Below the pieces are notes generated by a model. That model was not told the DNA's origin and ran no database searches. It saw only the letters and a program-made list of their open reading frames with translations. The translations under genes were made by a program, and so were the position numbers. From Methanocella_A sp963792125 (GTDB taxonomy: Archaea; Halobacteriota; Methanocellia; Methanocellales; Methanocellaceae), in assembly GCA_963792125.1 (NCBI GenBank), contig CAWBVA010000012.1, positions 806,001 through 870,000 on the forward strand: DNA of 64,000 nucleotides, written 5' to 3'. Shown here in pieces: positions 17,555 through 26,537 of this stretch. Each line of letters begins with the position of its first letter. Within the stretch, counting starts at the first letter, position 1.

Positions 17555-17803
17555 TTACGTCCAGTCCCAGTACCAGCGGTGCCTTGTGCTGTGGACGACG
17601 CTGGCGACCAGGCCCAGGAAGATGCCACCCAGGAACCCGATGGCCGCGAGCAGAGCCGTCATCCGGATGCTTCCGATGCCGACGAGGAACTGCAGGCCGT
17701 CTGTCAGCGCCCCGTTGAACCACGGGAACAGCTCGATGAACCACCCGAGCACGTACCCGAACAGCGCGCCGAAGAAGGCGCCGAGCAATATTCTCAAGAC
17801 CAT
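17555..17803 (-). CDS. Small membrane protein (two or three helices)
   Basis: The 82-residue product has hydrophobic, glycine-rich segments at about 4-27 and 48-69 and a short aromatic, basic tail (HSTRHRWYWDWT). ATG 17803 has GGAGGA eight bases upstream. It overlaps the end of the PadR gene by 10 bases, so it is in the same transcription unit and is the likely target of that regulator. A glycine-zipper small membrane protein, possibly linked to envelope stress, is an inference only. Confidence 0.7.
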   Translation of the reverse strand: MVLRILLGAFFGALFGYVLGWFIELFPWFNGALTDGLQFLVGIGSIRMTALLAAIGFLGGIFLGLVASVVHSTRHRWYWDWT

Positions 17804-18294
17804 TTTTTGTCCTCCGTTGTCTGTTTGTTCAGCGATTCCTTCAACCGCTGCAGCCGCTCCGCGATATGTGCCAGCCGGGCTTCCGCCGGCTTGAGCCTGT
17901 CCCTCGGGAGATCCTCGAGATACGAGACGTAGCTGTCCAGCTCGTCCAGCGAACCTTCCAGTGAGTATGACCCGTGCTGATGGTGGCTGTGCCGGTGCCC
18001 GTCGAGGCCGATCTCTTCCATGCCCGTCGATGTGAGCTCATAGCGCTGGTCGTCCCGTTTCCGGATCATCATCTCCTCCTGCAGCGTGTTCAGCAGGGGA
18101 TAGATCGACCCGGGCGACGGCCGCCATGCGCCCATGCTCATGCGCTCGACCTCATCCATGATCTCGGCGCCGTTTTTAGGCGACTGGCTCAGCGAGTACA
18201 GGACGACGTACCGAAGGCCGCCCCACCGCCTCATTTTGGCGAGGTTCTTGAACATGTCCTTGTTCTCTTTCATCCAGTCTTTATTCCACCACAT
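17794..18294 (-). CDS. PadR-family transcriptional regulator
   Basis: The 166-residue product has the PadR winged helix (LRYVVLYSLSQSPKNGAEIMDEVE and PSPGSIYPLLNTLQEEMMI, about residues 27-75) and a helical C-terminus with a His-rich linker (GHRHSHHQHG) that could bind metal. PadR proteins usually repress their own gene and an adjacent membrane or efflux gene; here the 82-residue membrane protein overlaps its 3' end. Two perfect palindromes overlap its promoter. Confidence 0.87.
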   Translation of the reverse strand: MWWNKDWMKENKDMFKNLAKMRRWGGLRYVVLYSLSQSPKNGAEIMDEVERMSMGAWRPSPGSIYPLLNTLQEEMMIRKRDDQRYELTSTGMEEIGLDGHRHSHHQHGSYSLEGSLDELDSYVSYLEDLPRDRLKPAEARLAHIAERLQRLKESLNKQTTEDKKWS

Positions 18295-18367
18295 ATCGTG
18301 TCACCGATACCGGGCTTTTAAGGCTGGCACCTAGCCTGCCTCGTGTTTCGTGTTACGCTCAGGGCGT

Positions 18368-18417
18368 ATATCGAATTTCCGATATCGAATGTTAGATATC
18401 GGTTTATCGATATAAAG
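18368..18417. promoter_or_regulatory. Two PadR-type operators ATATCG-N6-CGATAT over the padR promoter
   Basis: Perfect 18-base sites lie at 18368-18385 (spacer AATTTC) and 18396-18413 (GTTTAT), 28 bases apart. The reverse-strand TATA (CTTTATATCG, about 18408-18417) overlaps the second; the first covers the expected start point near 18388. Autoregulation by the PadR protein encoded at 17794-18294 is the simplest reading. Confidence 0.72.
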
Positions 18418-18478
18418 CTTACGGTTATTCTTACCGGTCAGGCGGTTAATTAAAACGTGGAAAATGGAGGAACATCTG

Positions 18479-19904
18479 TCAAACGTTCCTCAAAGCGGAC
18501 AATGCCGCCGCTACTACACACAGCCCCGCTGCCACGATCATGATGGCGCCGATCGTGCCCGCCAGCAGCGACGGCCCTGCCACCAATACTGTCCCGTTAT
18601 ATCCGGACATGTCCAGCCCCACGATCAGAAGGACGCTGGCCATCACCACACCGAGCGAATTGGCCAGAGACCCCACCGTGCTCGTCACGCTGGAGGCCAT
18701 GGACGTTTTCTCTGGCCGGACTGCGGACATGATCACGGCGCTGTTCGCGCTCTGGAAGACTCCGTCGCCAATGCCCCTAAAAATAAAGGCGGCGACGATG
18801 ATGCCAAGGTCTATCGCCATGAACGCAAAGCCAAACAGCAGGTATGCAGCGACGAGGATAAGCATGCCAAGTGCCGTGGTGAACTTCCAGCGGTACCTGT
18901 CGTAGAGCCATCCTCCCGCCGGTGCGGCAAAAATCATGGCCAGCGGCGACAGCATGAACAGCAGTCCGACCTGGGATGCATTATAGCCCAGGGCTCCTTC
19001 CAGGTAGAACGGCCCGAGTACGTTCAGGATAATGATGGCCATATACGAAAGGGCCATGCTCACCACAGGCAGCGTGAACTTCTTATCGCTGAACATGGAG
19101 AGGTCAAGCAGCGGCTCCGCACACCGTCGACTCCTGGAACAGGAAGGCTACCGCAGATAAGGCGAACACTATGCCGTAAGAGACGAGTGTCGCGGTTATC
19201 ACGATGCCACCTGCAAGCTCGCTGCAGAACAGCATTAACGAGACCACGGATACGATCAGCGTTAACGTGCCTGTCCAGTCAATTTCAAAGCCCTTTGCCA
19301 CGACCTCCCGTATCTTCAGGTATTTTAACGCACAGGCGACTAAAACGATGCCGATGGGCACGTTCACCAGGAATATGTACTGCCAGCCGAGGCTGCCGAC
19401 GATAAAGCCGCCAAGCGTGGGGGCGATCAGGGCGACGATGCCGTAGGTGGCCGCAATGTAGCCCATAGCTCGTCCCCGTTCCTCGGGCGGGAACGCTTCG
19501 AAGGTGATGGCGCCGCTGATGCCGGCCACCATCGAGGCGCCGATGCCCTGGATAATGCGGAAGGCGATCAGCAGACCGATGTTCGTGGACAGCCCGCATG
19601 CCAGGGAGCTTAACGTGAAAAGCGCAAAGCCTATAATGTATAGCTTTGTCTTGCCCGTGTATTCGGATATTTTTGCGAAAAAGATGAACAGCCCGGTCAT
19701 CGCCAGCAGGTAGCCGGTGATAACCCACTGCGATAGTGCCACGCTGACATCGAAATGAGTGGTAATAGTAGGCAACGCGATGTTTACCATGAACCCGTCC
19801 AGTACGGACATCATTACCCCGACCAGGACTATGGCTAAAACGACATACTTGTTTCTGTAATCGATACCCGGCACATCTGCCGGTCCTTGAGCTAATTGCT
19901 GCAT
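18479..19904 (-). CDS. MFS drug exporter, DHA2/EmrB-QacA type (one frameshift)
   Basis: Two pieces, 19104-19904 (266 residues) and 18479-19096 (205), together form a 14-helix MFS pump of normal length. The first has motif C-like and motif A features (VNIALPTITTHF, the QWVITGYLL signature, GxxxD-type loop EYTGKTKLY); the second begins in EPLLDLSMFSDKKF when read in the right frame. One extra base near 19120-19130 causes the break. Such pumps export drugs or toxic metabolites by proton exchange. It stands alone; no operator was recognised upstream. Confidence 0.82.
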
Positions 19905-20207
19905 GTGAATGCCTCGTTAAGTTTGATAGCATCCGCTAATCGCGGAGATATAAGCTGCACACGAATGACAACGGCGATAAGGAGCGACAGGTTACCCCTG
20001 ATACAATGGCGCAGCAGGGTGCAAAGCGGAGCTTTAAAACCCGGCCTCCTTCGCATTGACGTCCATGGAGACTGTACAGTAACCGTTTAGAAAAACGCAC
20101 TAAGGCAGTGTAAATAAGGAATGGCTACAGGTGTATATAATTGTTTAGCTATCGCCAAAGAAAAATCCTCAAAAAAGAAAAAACAACATTAGCTGTTCTT
20201 GCAGGAT
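19905..20207. other. Gene-free interval upstream of the MFS gene
   Basis: About 300 bases with the leftward MFS promoter at one end and the 3' end of McrD copy 2 at the other. A run of A and AG-rich sequence (AAAAAAGAAAAAAC, 20172-20185) could be part of a terminator for the leftward McrD gene. I see no ORF with a convincing start and no palindrome of the island's operator types except a lone GTAACC at 20079. Confidence 0.4.
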
Positions 20208-20729
20208 TCATGCCTGCTCATGCCTGTCGTCGTATGGCTTCGAGGCACAACATGCCGGCGTGCGCTTATCCTTCGGATCGAACATCCCTATGCTGATGTC
20301 GTCGACTTTCCCGCCCTTCCGTGCATAGTCGGTGACCGTCTTCTGCGTCCGGATGTACACGCCTTCGTACATCTCGAACGGGAATGGCAGCGCCTTCTCG
20401 CCTGCCGTCCTGATTTTTTCCACGACCTCCGCGTCATCGATCTCGATCCATATCCTGCCGATCTGGACCGTCAGCTCGACCTTCTCGCCCTTGATGTTCA
20501 GGTATTTCGTCTCGACGTCGCCATAATGGCCGTCCAGCAGGTCGTCCGGGTTTTCCTTCGGCAGGCGGGGGCCGTAGACGATCATCCTGGCGATGCCCGG
20601 GATGGCGTTCAGCTCGTCCAGCAGTGCCTGGGCGGTCTCTACGTTCAGTGTCCTCTGAGGGAACACTTCGACCTGCATCAGTCCGTTCTCGTCCGTTTTT
20701 CCTGTGATGGGTTTGTTGAACCTTGACAT
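20208..20729 (-). CDS. McrD-family protein, stand-alone copy 2
   Basis: The 173-residue paralogue of the protein at 10666 is similar along the whole length, from the MSRFNKPI start through FPQRTLNVETAQ, GPRLPKENPDDLLDG and the TxTDYARKGGKVDDIS block to a C-terminal Cys-Cys pair (PACCAS). McrD proteins are linked to assembly or activation of methyl-coenzyme M reductase. Both copies lie outside an mcr operon, in an island of efflux and redox genes. The GPRLPxxNPDDLLDG segment is shared by the two and seems specific to this type. Confidence 0.85.
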   Translation of the reverse strand: MSRFNKPITGKTDENGLMQVEVFPQRTLNVETAQALLDELNAIPGIARMIVYGPRLPKENPDDLLDGHYGDVETKYLNIKGEKVELTVQIGRIWIEIDDAEVVEKIRTAGEKALPFPFEMYEGVYIRTQKTVTDYARKGGKVDDISIGMFDPKDKRTPACCASKPYDDRHEQA

Positions 20730-20760
20730 CTTTTATCCTCCTCTGACAGATTGTCGTTTT

Positions 20761-21497
20761 TCAGCGCATCATGCTATACTCGAACAGTATCACTGGTTCC
20801 CATTCTCTCCATGTTCCGGGCGTCTCTTTCCCGCCGTCGCATGCCATGGCAGGCACAGCTGGCGCTTTCGGACCCTGGAAATGTTTAGTCAGCTCTCTGC
20901 CTGCGGTACGGGCATTGATAATAAGGTCTGCCGTTGACGCATTCTGCGGAATGTCTCTCACCTTAACCGGGTGGCGACCGGTAATGCATCCTGCAAGCTC
21001 TGGGAACGTATTGTAACAGAATGCCTTGAGGTGGGTCAGCACGGGAAGAAGTCATCGATCTCCCAGAAGCCGCAGCCCGAGACAACCACGACCTTGCGGA
21101 GGTTGACATGCTCACGGGTCGTGTGGATCGCGTGCTCATATGGTTCGCCACAGAGGTCTCCGCCCCGGGACAGCCGGTCTTGCAGTAACTTCATTGACTC
21201 GGTGGTTCCGGCCAGTCCGGCAAAGCCGTTGAAGTAGAGCGGCGACGCCAGTACCAGGACGTCTGCCTGGCCGATTTTTTCGCGCAGCCACCTCATGTCA
21301 TCGCAGGCCATACATTTGCCCGGGGTCCTCACGGTGCAGTTGAGGTTCCCGCAACAGGGGAAGATCAGCAGGTCCCGGGAATAATAGAGCTCCACGCTGG
21401 CTCCCGCTTCCCTCATCCCTTCCAGCAGCGGGGCGAGAAGGATGTTGATGACGCCCCGATCCTTTTCATGGTCTGTGTTGATGGCTACGACATGCAT
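20761..21497 (-). CDS. NADPH-dependent FMN reductase/flavodoxin-fold protein (one frameshift)
   Basis: Piece one (21036-21497) has the flavodoxin-like start, a cysteine-bearing loop (FPCCGNLNCTVRTPGKCMAC) and VLASPLYFNGFAG with TESMKLLQDR, the FMN-contact block of this family. It ends DDFFPC, while another frame continues VLTHLKAFCYNTFPELAG to 20761; adding one base near 21040 joins them into about 245 residues. The cysteine loop resembles iron-sulfur flavoproteins but is not the compact Isf motif. It is adjacent to the methyltransferase and McrD genes on the same strand. Confidence 0.75.
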
Positions 21498-21522
21498 GCA
21501 TTATCCCTCTTACTGCCTGCCC

Positions 21523-22435
21523 TTATCCGACTACTGCATAAGCGAACGAGGACCGGTCATAGACTTCCCTGTTCGCGTTCTTCCCGTGGAAATAGGCTTT
21601 TTTATAGTCCTCGCTATCCAGGTTCCTTATTCCGGAAAATCCCCTTTCGGCGAGGAATGTCTCGATTGGCCCCCGGATGCCCGACTTTACAGGCTCACCC
21701 TGCTGCCTGGCGAAGTTCGATCCGTTTATATCGCTGGCCGTAGGCTTTCCTTCCCTGATGCGACCATAGTCAAAGAGGATGGCGCTGCCCTTGCCTGAAT
21801 TATGCACGACGAAGGCCAGCATCTCGTCCACGGCCTCGGGCGGAAGGTAATATATGAGTCCCTCCATGACGAAGAGCGTCTTCTTCGAACAGTCGTACCC
21901 GCTCTCCTCCAGTCGCCGGCCGAGCTTAACTGCCTCGAGATCGGCGGACATGTAAGTGACGTGGCCAGGCAGCGAGCCGAAAATCTCCCTGATCTTCTCC
22001 ATTTTCATGTTTATAGTGTCGGGGTGATCCACCTCGAACACCCGGATATGCTTCAGCCCGTCGATCCGATACGCCCGGGTATCGTACCCGGCCCCAAGGA
22101 TGACCAGCTGCCCGAAGCCATCGCCGACTGATGCCTTCACCACGTCATCGAAATACCGTGACCCGGGCGACCAGCGAATTGGCCAGCCCCGGCATGAGGC
22201 GGTTATGCCTGTCCATTTCAGCCTTGAACATCTCCGGGTAGTGGGTCATCAGCGCCAGCGTATCCTGGCTGATGAAGCGGATTGCGTAGGGGTCGTAACA
22301 AATGCGCTCGTCCTCGGGTTTCCTCGACTCGTCCGCCCTGATGAGGGCAACGTTTTCGGCCATCCTGCTGGGGCCCTTTTTCTCTGTGCCGTGCCTGACG
22401 ACGCCCGGCGCGTCTGCCTGTCCTTTCGAGTCCAT
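21523..22435 (-). CDS. SAM-dependent methyltransferase, leucine carboxyl methyltransferase-like (one frameshift)
   Basis: The 5' piece (to 22145; MDSKGQADAP start at 22435) has AENVALIRADESRKPEDERICYDPYAIRFI, the N-terminal signature of the TIGR00027/LCM-like class, and the 3' piece (21523-22143) has the SAM-binding LVILGAGYDTRAYR and EVDHP. Removing one base in CCGTG (22156-22160) joins them through RYFDDVVKASVG, giving about 300 residues. The family methylates small molecules or carboxyl groups. Its promoter has a triple TetR-type operator, so it belongs to the regulon of the island. Confidence 0.8.
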
Positions 22436-22480
22436 TTCTAATCGCCTTATCAAAGTTGAATTGCTTCTTTCGGCGTTTTT

Positions 22481-22543
22481 TAACCTTAAGTTATTTTGTA
22501 ACCATTGGTTATCAATTAACTAACAGTTATTTTACTATTTATA
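22481..22543. promoter_or_regulatory. Triple phased TetR operator and TATA box of the methyltransferase gene
   Basis: TAACC-N3-GGTTA type sites lie at 22481-22493 (TTA spacer, AGTTA), 22499-22511 (ATT, perfect) and 22517-22529 (left TAACT, AAC, AGTTA), each 18 bases from the next. The reverse-strand TATA is at 22536-22543; transcription would start near 22515, within the array. The arrangement mirrors that of exporter 2. Confidence 0.78.
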
Positions 22544-22636
22544 CGTTTGGAGGGAGAAAAAGATCGCTTACGTTGCCAGTCAGGCGCGATAGCGGCAGCT
22601 ATACCGGATTAAGCAGCGGCAATCAGCTATTAACGA

Positions 22637-23385
22637 CTATTTTTTAGCCTTCTCTTTACTGGCAAGCATGAAGCCTATGAAATCCCCAATGTCCATGGCA
22701 AACTTCCGCTCGTCGATTCCCTGGTTCTCCAGCACCTTTGCCAGATCGGGGCGCATCCGGGGTATGCTTTCGAGTAAAAGAGTAAAGACAGTGGCAGCTT
22801 CCGCCGGATTCAGGTCCCGCCTGAACGCCCCGTCCGCGATGCCGGCCTTTATCGCGTTGCACATGAGTACGAATATCTCGTGGTTCAGCTCGACGATCTG
22901 CGTCGCCACCTCGCCGCTCGCCCGGTTGGCCGCCAGGTCGACCACCCTCCAGAACCTCGGCCCTGAATCTATAATCGATGTCATCGAGACTGAGCGTACT
23001 CGTCGACGCCGGTAATGCTGGCCAGATCGAACCGCCCCGAGTAGAAATAGTTATAGGCGCGGTTGTAGTCGGGGTACTTCCTGGCGAACGAAACGTACGC
23101 ATGCCCGATCTCCCAGAGCTTGTCGAAGCCGGTCTTCGCCTTTCCTTCCCGCTCTCGTACCATCTCGTTAAGAATGTGGACGCCGTGCAGGACCACGGTG
23201 AAGTATAGCGACTCCTTGTCCTTGAAATACAGGTAGATCGTAGCCTTGTTGAGCTCGACCGCCTTCGCGATATCGTCCATGGTGACATTGTCATAGCCCC
23301 TGGCGAAGAACAGCTTCTCGGCAGCGCTGAGTATATCGTTCCGGCGCTGCTCCTTTTCACGTTCCTTTCGCTCTGCTATAGACAT
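22637..23385 (-). CDS. TetR-family regulator (one frameshift; reads as two overlapping pieces)
   Basis: The 5' piece (22981-23385, 134 residues) has the TetR helix-turn-helix (ILSAAEKLFFARGYDNVTMDDIAKAVELNKATIYLYFKDKESL), nearly the same as the first TetR. The 3' piece (22637-22984, 115 residues) is the rest of the ligand domain. Stop and start overlap as ATGA at 22981-22984; one missing base would fuse them through QSxMTSIID. A naturally split repressor cannot be excluded. GGTGA lies six bases before ATG 23385. It is divergent from the ArsN2-like gene. Confidence 0.8.
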
Positions 23386-23416
23386 TGAAGTTCACCAGTG
23401 GTTTCATTCGACGGCA

Positions 23417-23453
23417 GGTTATATTGTAACCAATGGTTACCACCCCATAAATG
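23417..23453. promoter_or_regulatory. TetR operator between the second TetR gene and the ArsN2-like gene
   Basis: GTAACCAATGGTTAC (23426-23440) is a perfect palindrome of the TAACC-N3-GGTTA type; a lone GGTTA half-site lies 18 bases to the left (23417-23421). The leftward TATA-like TTTATGGG is at 23446-23453 and a rightward TTATATTG at 23419-23426, so both divergent genes could be controlled. Confidence 0.75.
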
Positions 23454-23455
23454 CT

Positions 23456-23914
23456 TTGCCTGACGTCTCTGGCACAGAATATTTCAAAGCGTACTTCAAT
23501 ACGGAGGTCGTACTTCGGACGAGCGTATCAAGACTGCTGAAGAAGGCGGACCTGCCGTTCGAGGACGTGGAGACTGGCAGGCAGATATTTCTCGTTGCGA
23601 TTGTCGATGGCCGGATCGCCGGCACGGCGGGGCTGGAAGCTTACGGCAGAACAGGGCTGCTCCGCTCGCTGGCCGTCGAAGAAGGACTGCACGGCCACGG
23701 CCTGGGAAGCGAGCTTGTGAAAAAGTTGGCCGATGAGGCACGAAAGACCGGCGTGCAGGAGCTCTACCTGCTCACTATGACCGCGGCGCCATTCTTTGCG
23801 AAGCATGGCTTCGAGAAGACCGAACGCTCGAAAGTTCCGGTGTCATTGCAGAGGACGACAGAGTTCGCCTCTCTTTGCCCGGTCTCTTCGGTATGCATGA
23901 AAAAGCGGCTATAG
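23456..23914 (+). CDS. GNAT acetyltransferase, ArsN2-like
   Basis: The C-terminal two-thirds match ArsN2-type acetyltransferases: GTAGLEAYGRTGLLRSLAVEE, the acetyl-CoA loop GLHGHGLGSELV (Q/RxxGxG/A form), LYLLTMTAAPFFAKHGFE and the end ERSKVPVSLQxTTEFASLCP. Such genes lie in arsenic-resistance operons, and members may acetylate organoarsenicals or related toxins. The first 25 residues are not typical, so the true start may be later. It follows a TetR operator and ends 6 bases inside the convergent peptidase gene. Confidence 0.78.
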   Translation: MPDVSGTEYFKAYFNTEVVLRTSVSRLLKKADLPFEDVETGRQIFLVAIVDGRIAGTAGLEAYGRTGLLRSLAVEEGLHGHGLGSELVKKLADEARKTGVQELYLLTMTAAPFFAKHGFEKTERSKVPVSLQRTTEFASLCPVSSVCMKKRL

Positions 23915-24646
23915 CTCGTACTTCCACCCGTCTTTACGCAGCGCCTTTTTCGCCGGCAGGTAGCCGGGCATGACCTGACCCATCAGCGCCCAGAACCGGG
24001 GCGAGTGGTCCTTCACCCTTACGTGGCAAAGCTCGTGAGCTACTACATATTCGAGCTGCTCCCGCGGCGCCATGACGATCTTGGCGTTGAAGTTCAGCAG
24101 GTTCTGCGCCGTGCAGCTTCCCCAGCGCTTCGACAGGTTCTTCACCTTATAAGGCAGCGGCAGGATACCAAGCCGGGGAGAATATACGTTCAAAGCCTGG
24201 TCGATGGCCATCTCAGCGTGGAACCGGTACCACTCGAAGACGGCCTCCCGCATCGTTTCTGTCCGCTTCTCGCCTTCGATGCCTGGAGGCATGATGACGT
24301 TCAGGCGGCTATCGCCCAGTGTCACTAGCGGACCGCTATCGCCTGTCGTGAAGTGGAGCAGATACTCTTTGCCGAGGTAGAAAAAAGCCTCTCCTTCGAC
24401 GTACTTCTTGGTCGCGTCCCGGCCCCCCTCCGCCCTGAACTCCCGGAGCTTCTTGTCGATCCACCGTGCCTTCTCCGACACCAGCCGCCGGATCTCGGCC
24501 AGGCTCATCCTCGCCGGAGCCGCGACCCGCACCTCGCCCGACGGGTAGACAGTGATGCCCAGACTCTTCCTGCGGCTGTAGACGACATTATATGCGATTG
24601 ATGAATCGCCGTATATGATGCAGCCTTGCTCTGTCCCGGTATTCAC
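23909..24646 (-). CDS. YgjP-like metallopeptidase/DUF45 protein
   Basis: The 245-residue product has the SprT/YgjP zinc site VVAHELCHVRVKDHSPRFW (HExxH with distal His) after KRWGSC, the standard C-terminal pattern of DUF45 (M48-like) proteins. The N-terminal half is the beta-rich domain usual in the family. Some relatives act as nucleotide pyrophosphatases in type I restriction loci, but no restriction genes are seen here, so the substrate is open. Confidence 0.85.
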   Translation of the reverse strand: MNTGTEQGCIIYGDSSIAYNVVYSRRKSLGITVYPSGEVRVAAPARMSLAEIRRLVSEKARWIDKKLREFRAEGGRDATKKYVEGEAFFYLGKEYLLHFTTGDSGPLVTLGDSRLNVIMPPGIEGEKRTETMREAVFEWYRFHAEMAIDQALNVYSPRLGILPLPYKVKNLSKRWGSCTAQNLLNFNAKIVMAPREQLEYVVAHELCHVRVKDHSPRFWALMGQVMPGYLPAKKALRKDGWKYEL

Positions 24647-25103
24647 ATCTACCTATCCTGCTGTATTTAGCTAAATATTATTGTGCAAAAACAATTCGTT
24701 TTTCAGGTATCTGTCTTGCGTCGGAGGGAATGGCCGGGCGCTCGCGCGCGGGTGACAGATGTGCAGGCAGCACTAACCGATGCGCTTGGTTTCAACAATG
24801 CAATCTGGTCATACCCGCAAAGGACGCCAGAGCCAAGGGCACCAGATGGTAGACGATAAAATGTTATTTTCAGGTATAGCAACGAAAATTTAGCCTGGTC
24901 ACGCAATGCGCAGCGGTAAGGGCGCCAAGTAGCCAAGAGCGCCAGGAGCGTTAATGTATAATGAAAACAAGCGCTGTAGCTTTTAAAAAATGTCTTGGCG
25001 GTCTTGGCTACTTGGCGATCCTTGGCGAGCTTTAAAAACTGTTCCTGACGTTCCTTCACGCATTGTATAAGCAACAGCCGGTTCGCAAGCAAACACTTTA
25101 GGA
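24647..25103. repeat. Gene-free interval with GCCAAG inverted repeat (repeat family copy)
   Basis: A left arm at 24918-24950 (GGCGCCAAGTAGCCAAG and on) pairs with a right arm at 24994-25028 (CTTGGCTACTTGGCG and on) around a 40-base AT-rich loop. The stem sits between two leftward genes and could terminate the message from 25694 or protect its 3' end. The remainder, including an apparent reverse-strand ORF over 24703-25260, shows no coding character. Confidence 0.7.
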
Positions 25104-25694
25104 TTATTCTTTGGCATAGACGCCCTGGAAGGTCGGCGACTTCTGCGGGCTCTTCCCCATGGCAGAGCTGATCTCCCGCAGCCCGTTCTCCCGCATGATA
25201 GCCCTGACCTTTTCGGGGGCAATGCCATGCATCGGGCTGGTCGGCTCCCGGATGTAGCATATGCCGCCCTTTTTCAGCTTGCTCAGGACAATGCTCATCT
25301 TTTCCCGCTGGATGCCCGCCGGGATGTCGTGCAGAATATAGTGAACGAAGACGACATCGTATGACCCGGCCGGAATATCCAGGTCCGCTATGTCACCCTG
25401 CATGAGGTCGATGTTCGGGTATTTGCCGGCCACCTTTTTCATGTAGCCCATCCATACCCTTGAAATGTCGACGCAGGTCAGGTGGCCGTTCGGCAGAGCC
25501 TGCGCCAGGAGCTTCGACGCCGCACCGGGGCCGGAGCCGTATTCCAGCACCCGCTCGTCGCCCCGCAGGCCAAGGCTTTCGATGTATGGCCGGTAGTACG
25601 TGCGGGATATCATGCGGTATGTGAACGCCTGGAATGCCGCCAGTAATCGGTTAGGTTCTTTGAAAGTCGCAGCCCGCGAACGTTGAGCGGCCAT
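25104..25694 (-). CDS. Class I SAM-dependent methyltransferase
   Basis: The 196-residue protein has motif I VLEYGSGPGAASKLLA (about 49-64), motif II with Asp in LTCVDIS, and a post-motif SYDVVFVHYILHDI. The C-terminal FQGVYAKE is short. Length and pattern match the broad UbiE/Type 11 group; substrate unknown. It reads away from the zinc-knuckle gene, 96 bases downstream of it. Confidence 0.82.
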   Translation of the reverse strand: MAAQRSRAATFKEPNRLLAAFQAFTYRMISRTYYRPYIESLGLRGDERVLEYGSGPGAASKLLAQALPNGHLTCVDISRVWMGYMKKVAGKYPNIDLMQGDIADLDIPAGSYDVVFVHYILHDIPAGIQREKMSIVLSKLKKGGICYIREPTSPMHGIAPEKVRAIMRENGLREISSAMGKSPQKSPTFQGVYAKE

Positions 25695-25790
25695 ACAGCA
25701 AACCTCGCGATGGCTGAATAATTGCCCCGCATATTAAAATAGTTGCTAGAGCCGGGCCTGTCCATGCCGTATTGAAGTTGTATGCCGGAC

Positions 25791-26321
25791 CTACAAAAAC
25801 CACTTTTTCCGGTACCGGGACTCGTTCCAGCCTTCGTCGATCAGGCACAACTCGCTGTCTATCATGGCAAGAGCGTTGTTGATCGAGCCGGTCAGCCTCG
25901 AGGTTATCCAGTCGTCGACACTCTCGGTCATTCTGCCCTCGCGTGCCAGCGCTTCCATTTCCCGGACGGCATTTTTAAGGAACCGGTCTTCCCGGACGAT
26001 CAGGTATTCGGTGATCACTACCCCTTCGTAATCCTTCGGCCCGAACATAACGACACAATAGATGGAGCCACAGCGATTGCATTTACAGTAGAGGAGCTCG
26101 GTGCCCGGCAGTTCAATCGGGCCCTGAATCGGGCCTTTGACGGTGACCGTGAACCTGCCGTTCCCGGCAATGTCCACAATGCTCACTTCCGCGGGCTGCC
26201 GGCCGCACCCGGGACATGCCCTGACGGCAAAGAGATCGTCGGGGTTGAAACCGCAGCGGCTGACGATCAGCTCGGATACTATATCCAGGCCCTGAAAACA
26301 ATCCGTTCCTTCGACATTCAT
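25791..26321 (-). CDS. Hypothetical protein with two zinc knuckles
   Basis: A 176-residue ORF I do not recognise. CPGCG (about residues 36-40) and CKCNRCG (about 79-85) are spaced like a zinc ribbon enclosing a beta-sheet. The C-terminal half is helical and acidic. A palindrome lies 30-50 bases upstream. In the undisturbed chromosome this gene probably lay just downstream of radA, before the insertion at 26475-29714. Confidence 0.65.
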   Translation of the reverse strand: MNVEGTDCFQGLDIVSELIVSRCGFNPDDLFAVRACPGCGRQPAEVSIVDIAGNGRFTVTVKGPIQGPIELPGTELLYCKCNRCGSIYCVVMFGPKDYEGVVITEYLIVREDRFLKNAVREMEALAREGRMTESVDDWITSRLTGSINNALAMIDSELCLIDEGWNESRYRKKWFL

Positions 26322-26352
26322 ACGAACTCCGATAATTAGTACTGTATGCTGT

Positions 26353-26373
26353 CATATTATAATAATTAATATG
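26353..26373. promoter_or_regulatory. Palindrome upstream of the zinc-knuckle gene
   Basis: CATATTA at 26353-26359 and TAATATG at 26367-26373 form an inverted repeat with a 7-base spacer, in AT-rich sequence where the TATA box of the leftward gene is expected. It may be an operator, although chance pairing in AT-rich DNA is possible. Confidence 0.4.
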
Positions 26374-26474
26374 ATATGTAAATTTATTATTCGATATGGT
26401 CATGCGGCTCAGAAACTGGCATTGCCTGAATGCTGACGTGAATAACGCGAAAAAGAGATAAAGGGACAGGACCG

Positions 26475-26537
26475 GTTTAGTCCTTCAGTCCCTCGGTCGT
26501 TACGCTGAAGATTGCCTCGCCTTCGGGCAGGTTCGGG
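26475..26537 (-). repeat. Displaced copy of the radA 3' end (distal attachment site)
   Basis: These 63 bases match 29652-29714, the 3' end of radA, with one difference (57 bases, 26481-26537, are identical). The copy encodes the last 18 or so residues of RadA and its stop in the same orientation; the one change is synonymous (GAC for GAT, Asp). It has no promoter or upstream coding sequence. It marks the far end of the insertion. Confidence 0.9.

Noticed and set aside
24703..25260. 185-codon reverse ORF
   Set aside because: It spans the inverted repeat and part of the methyltransferase gene in another frame; no coding character.
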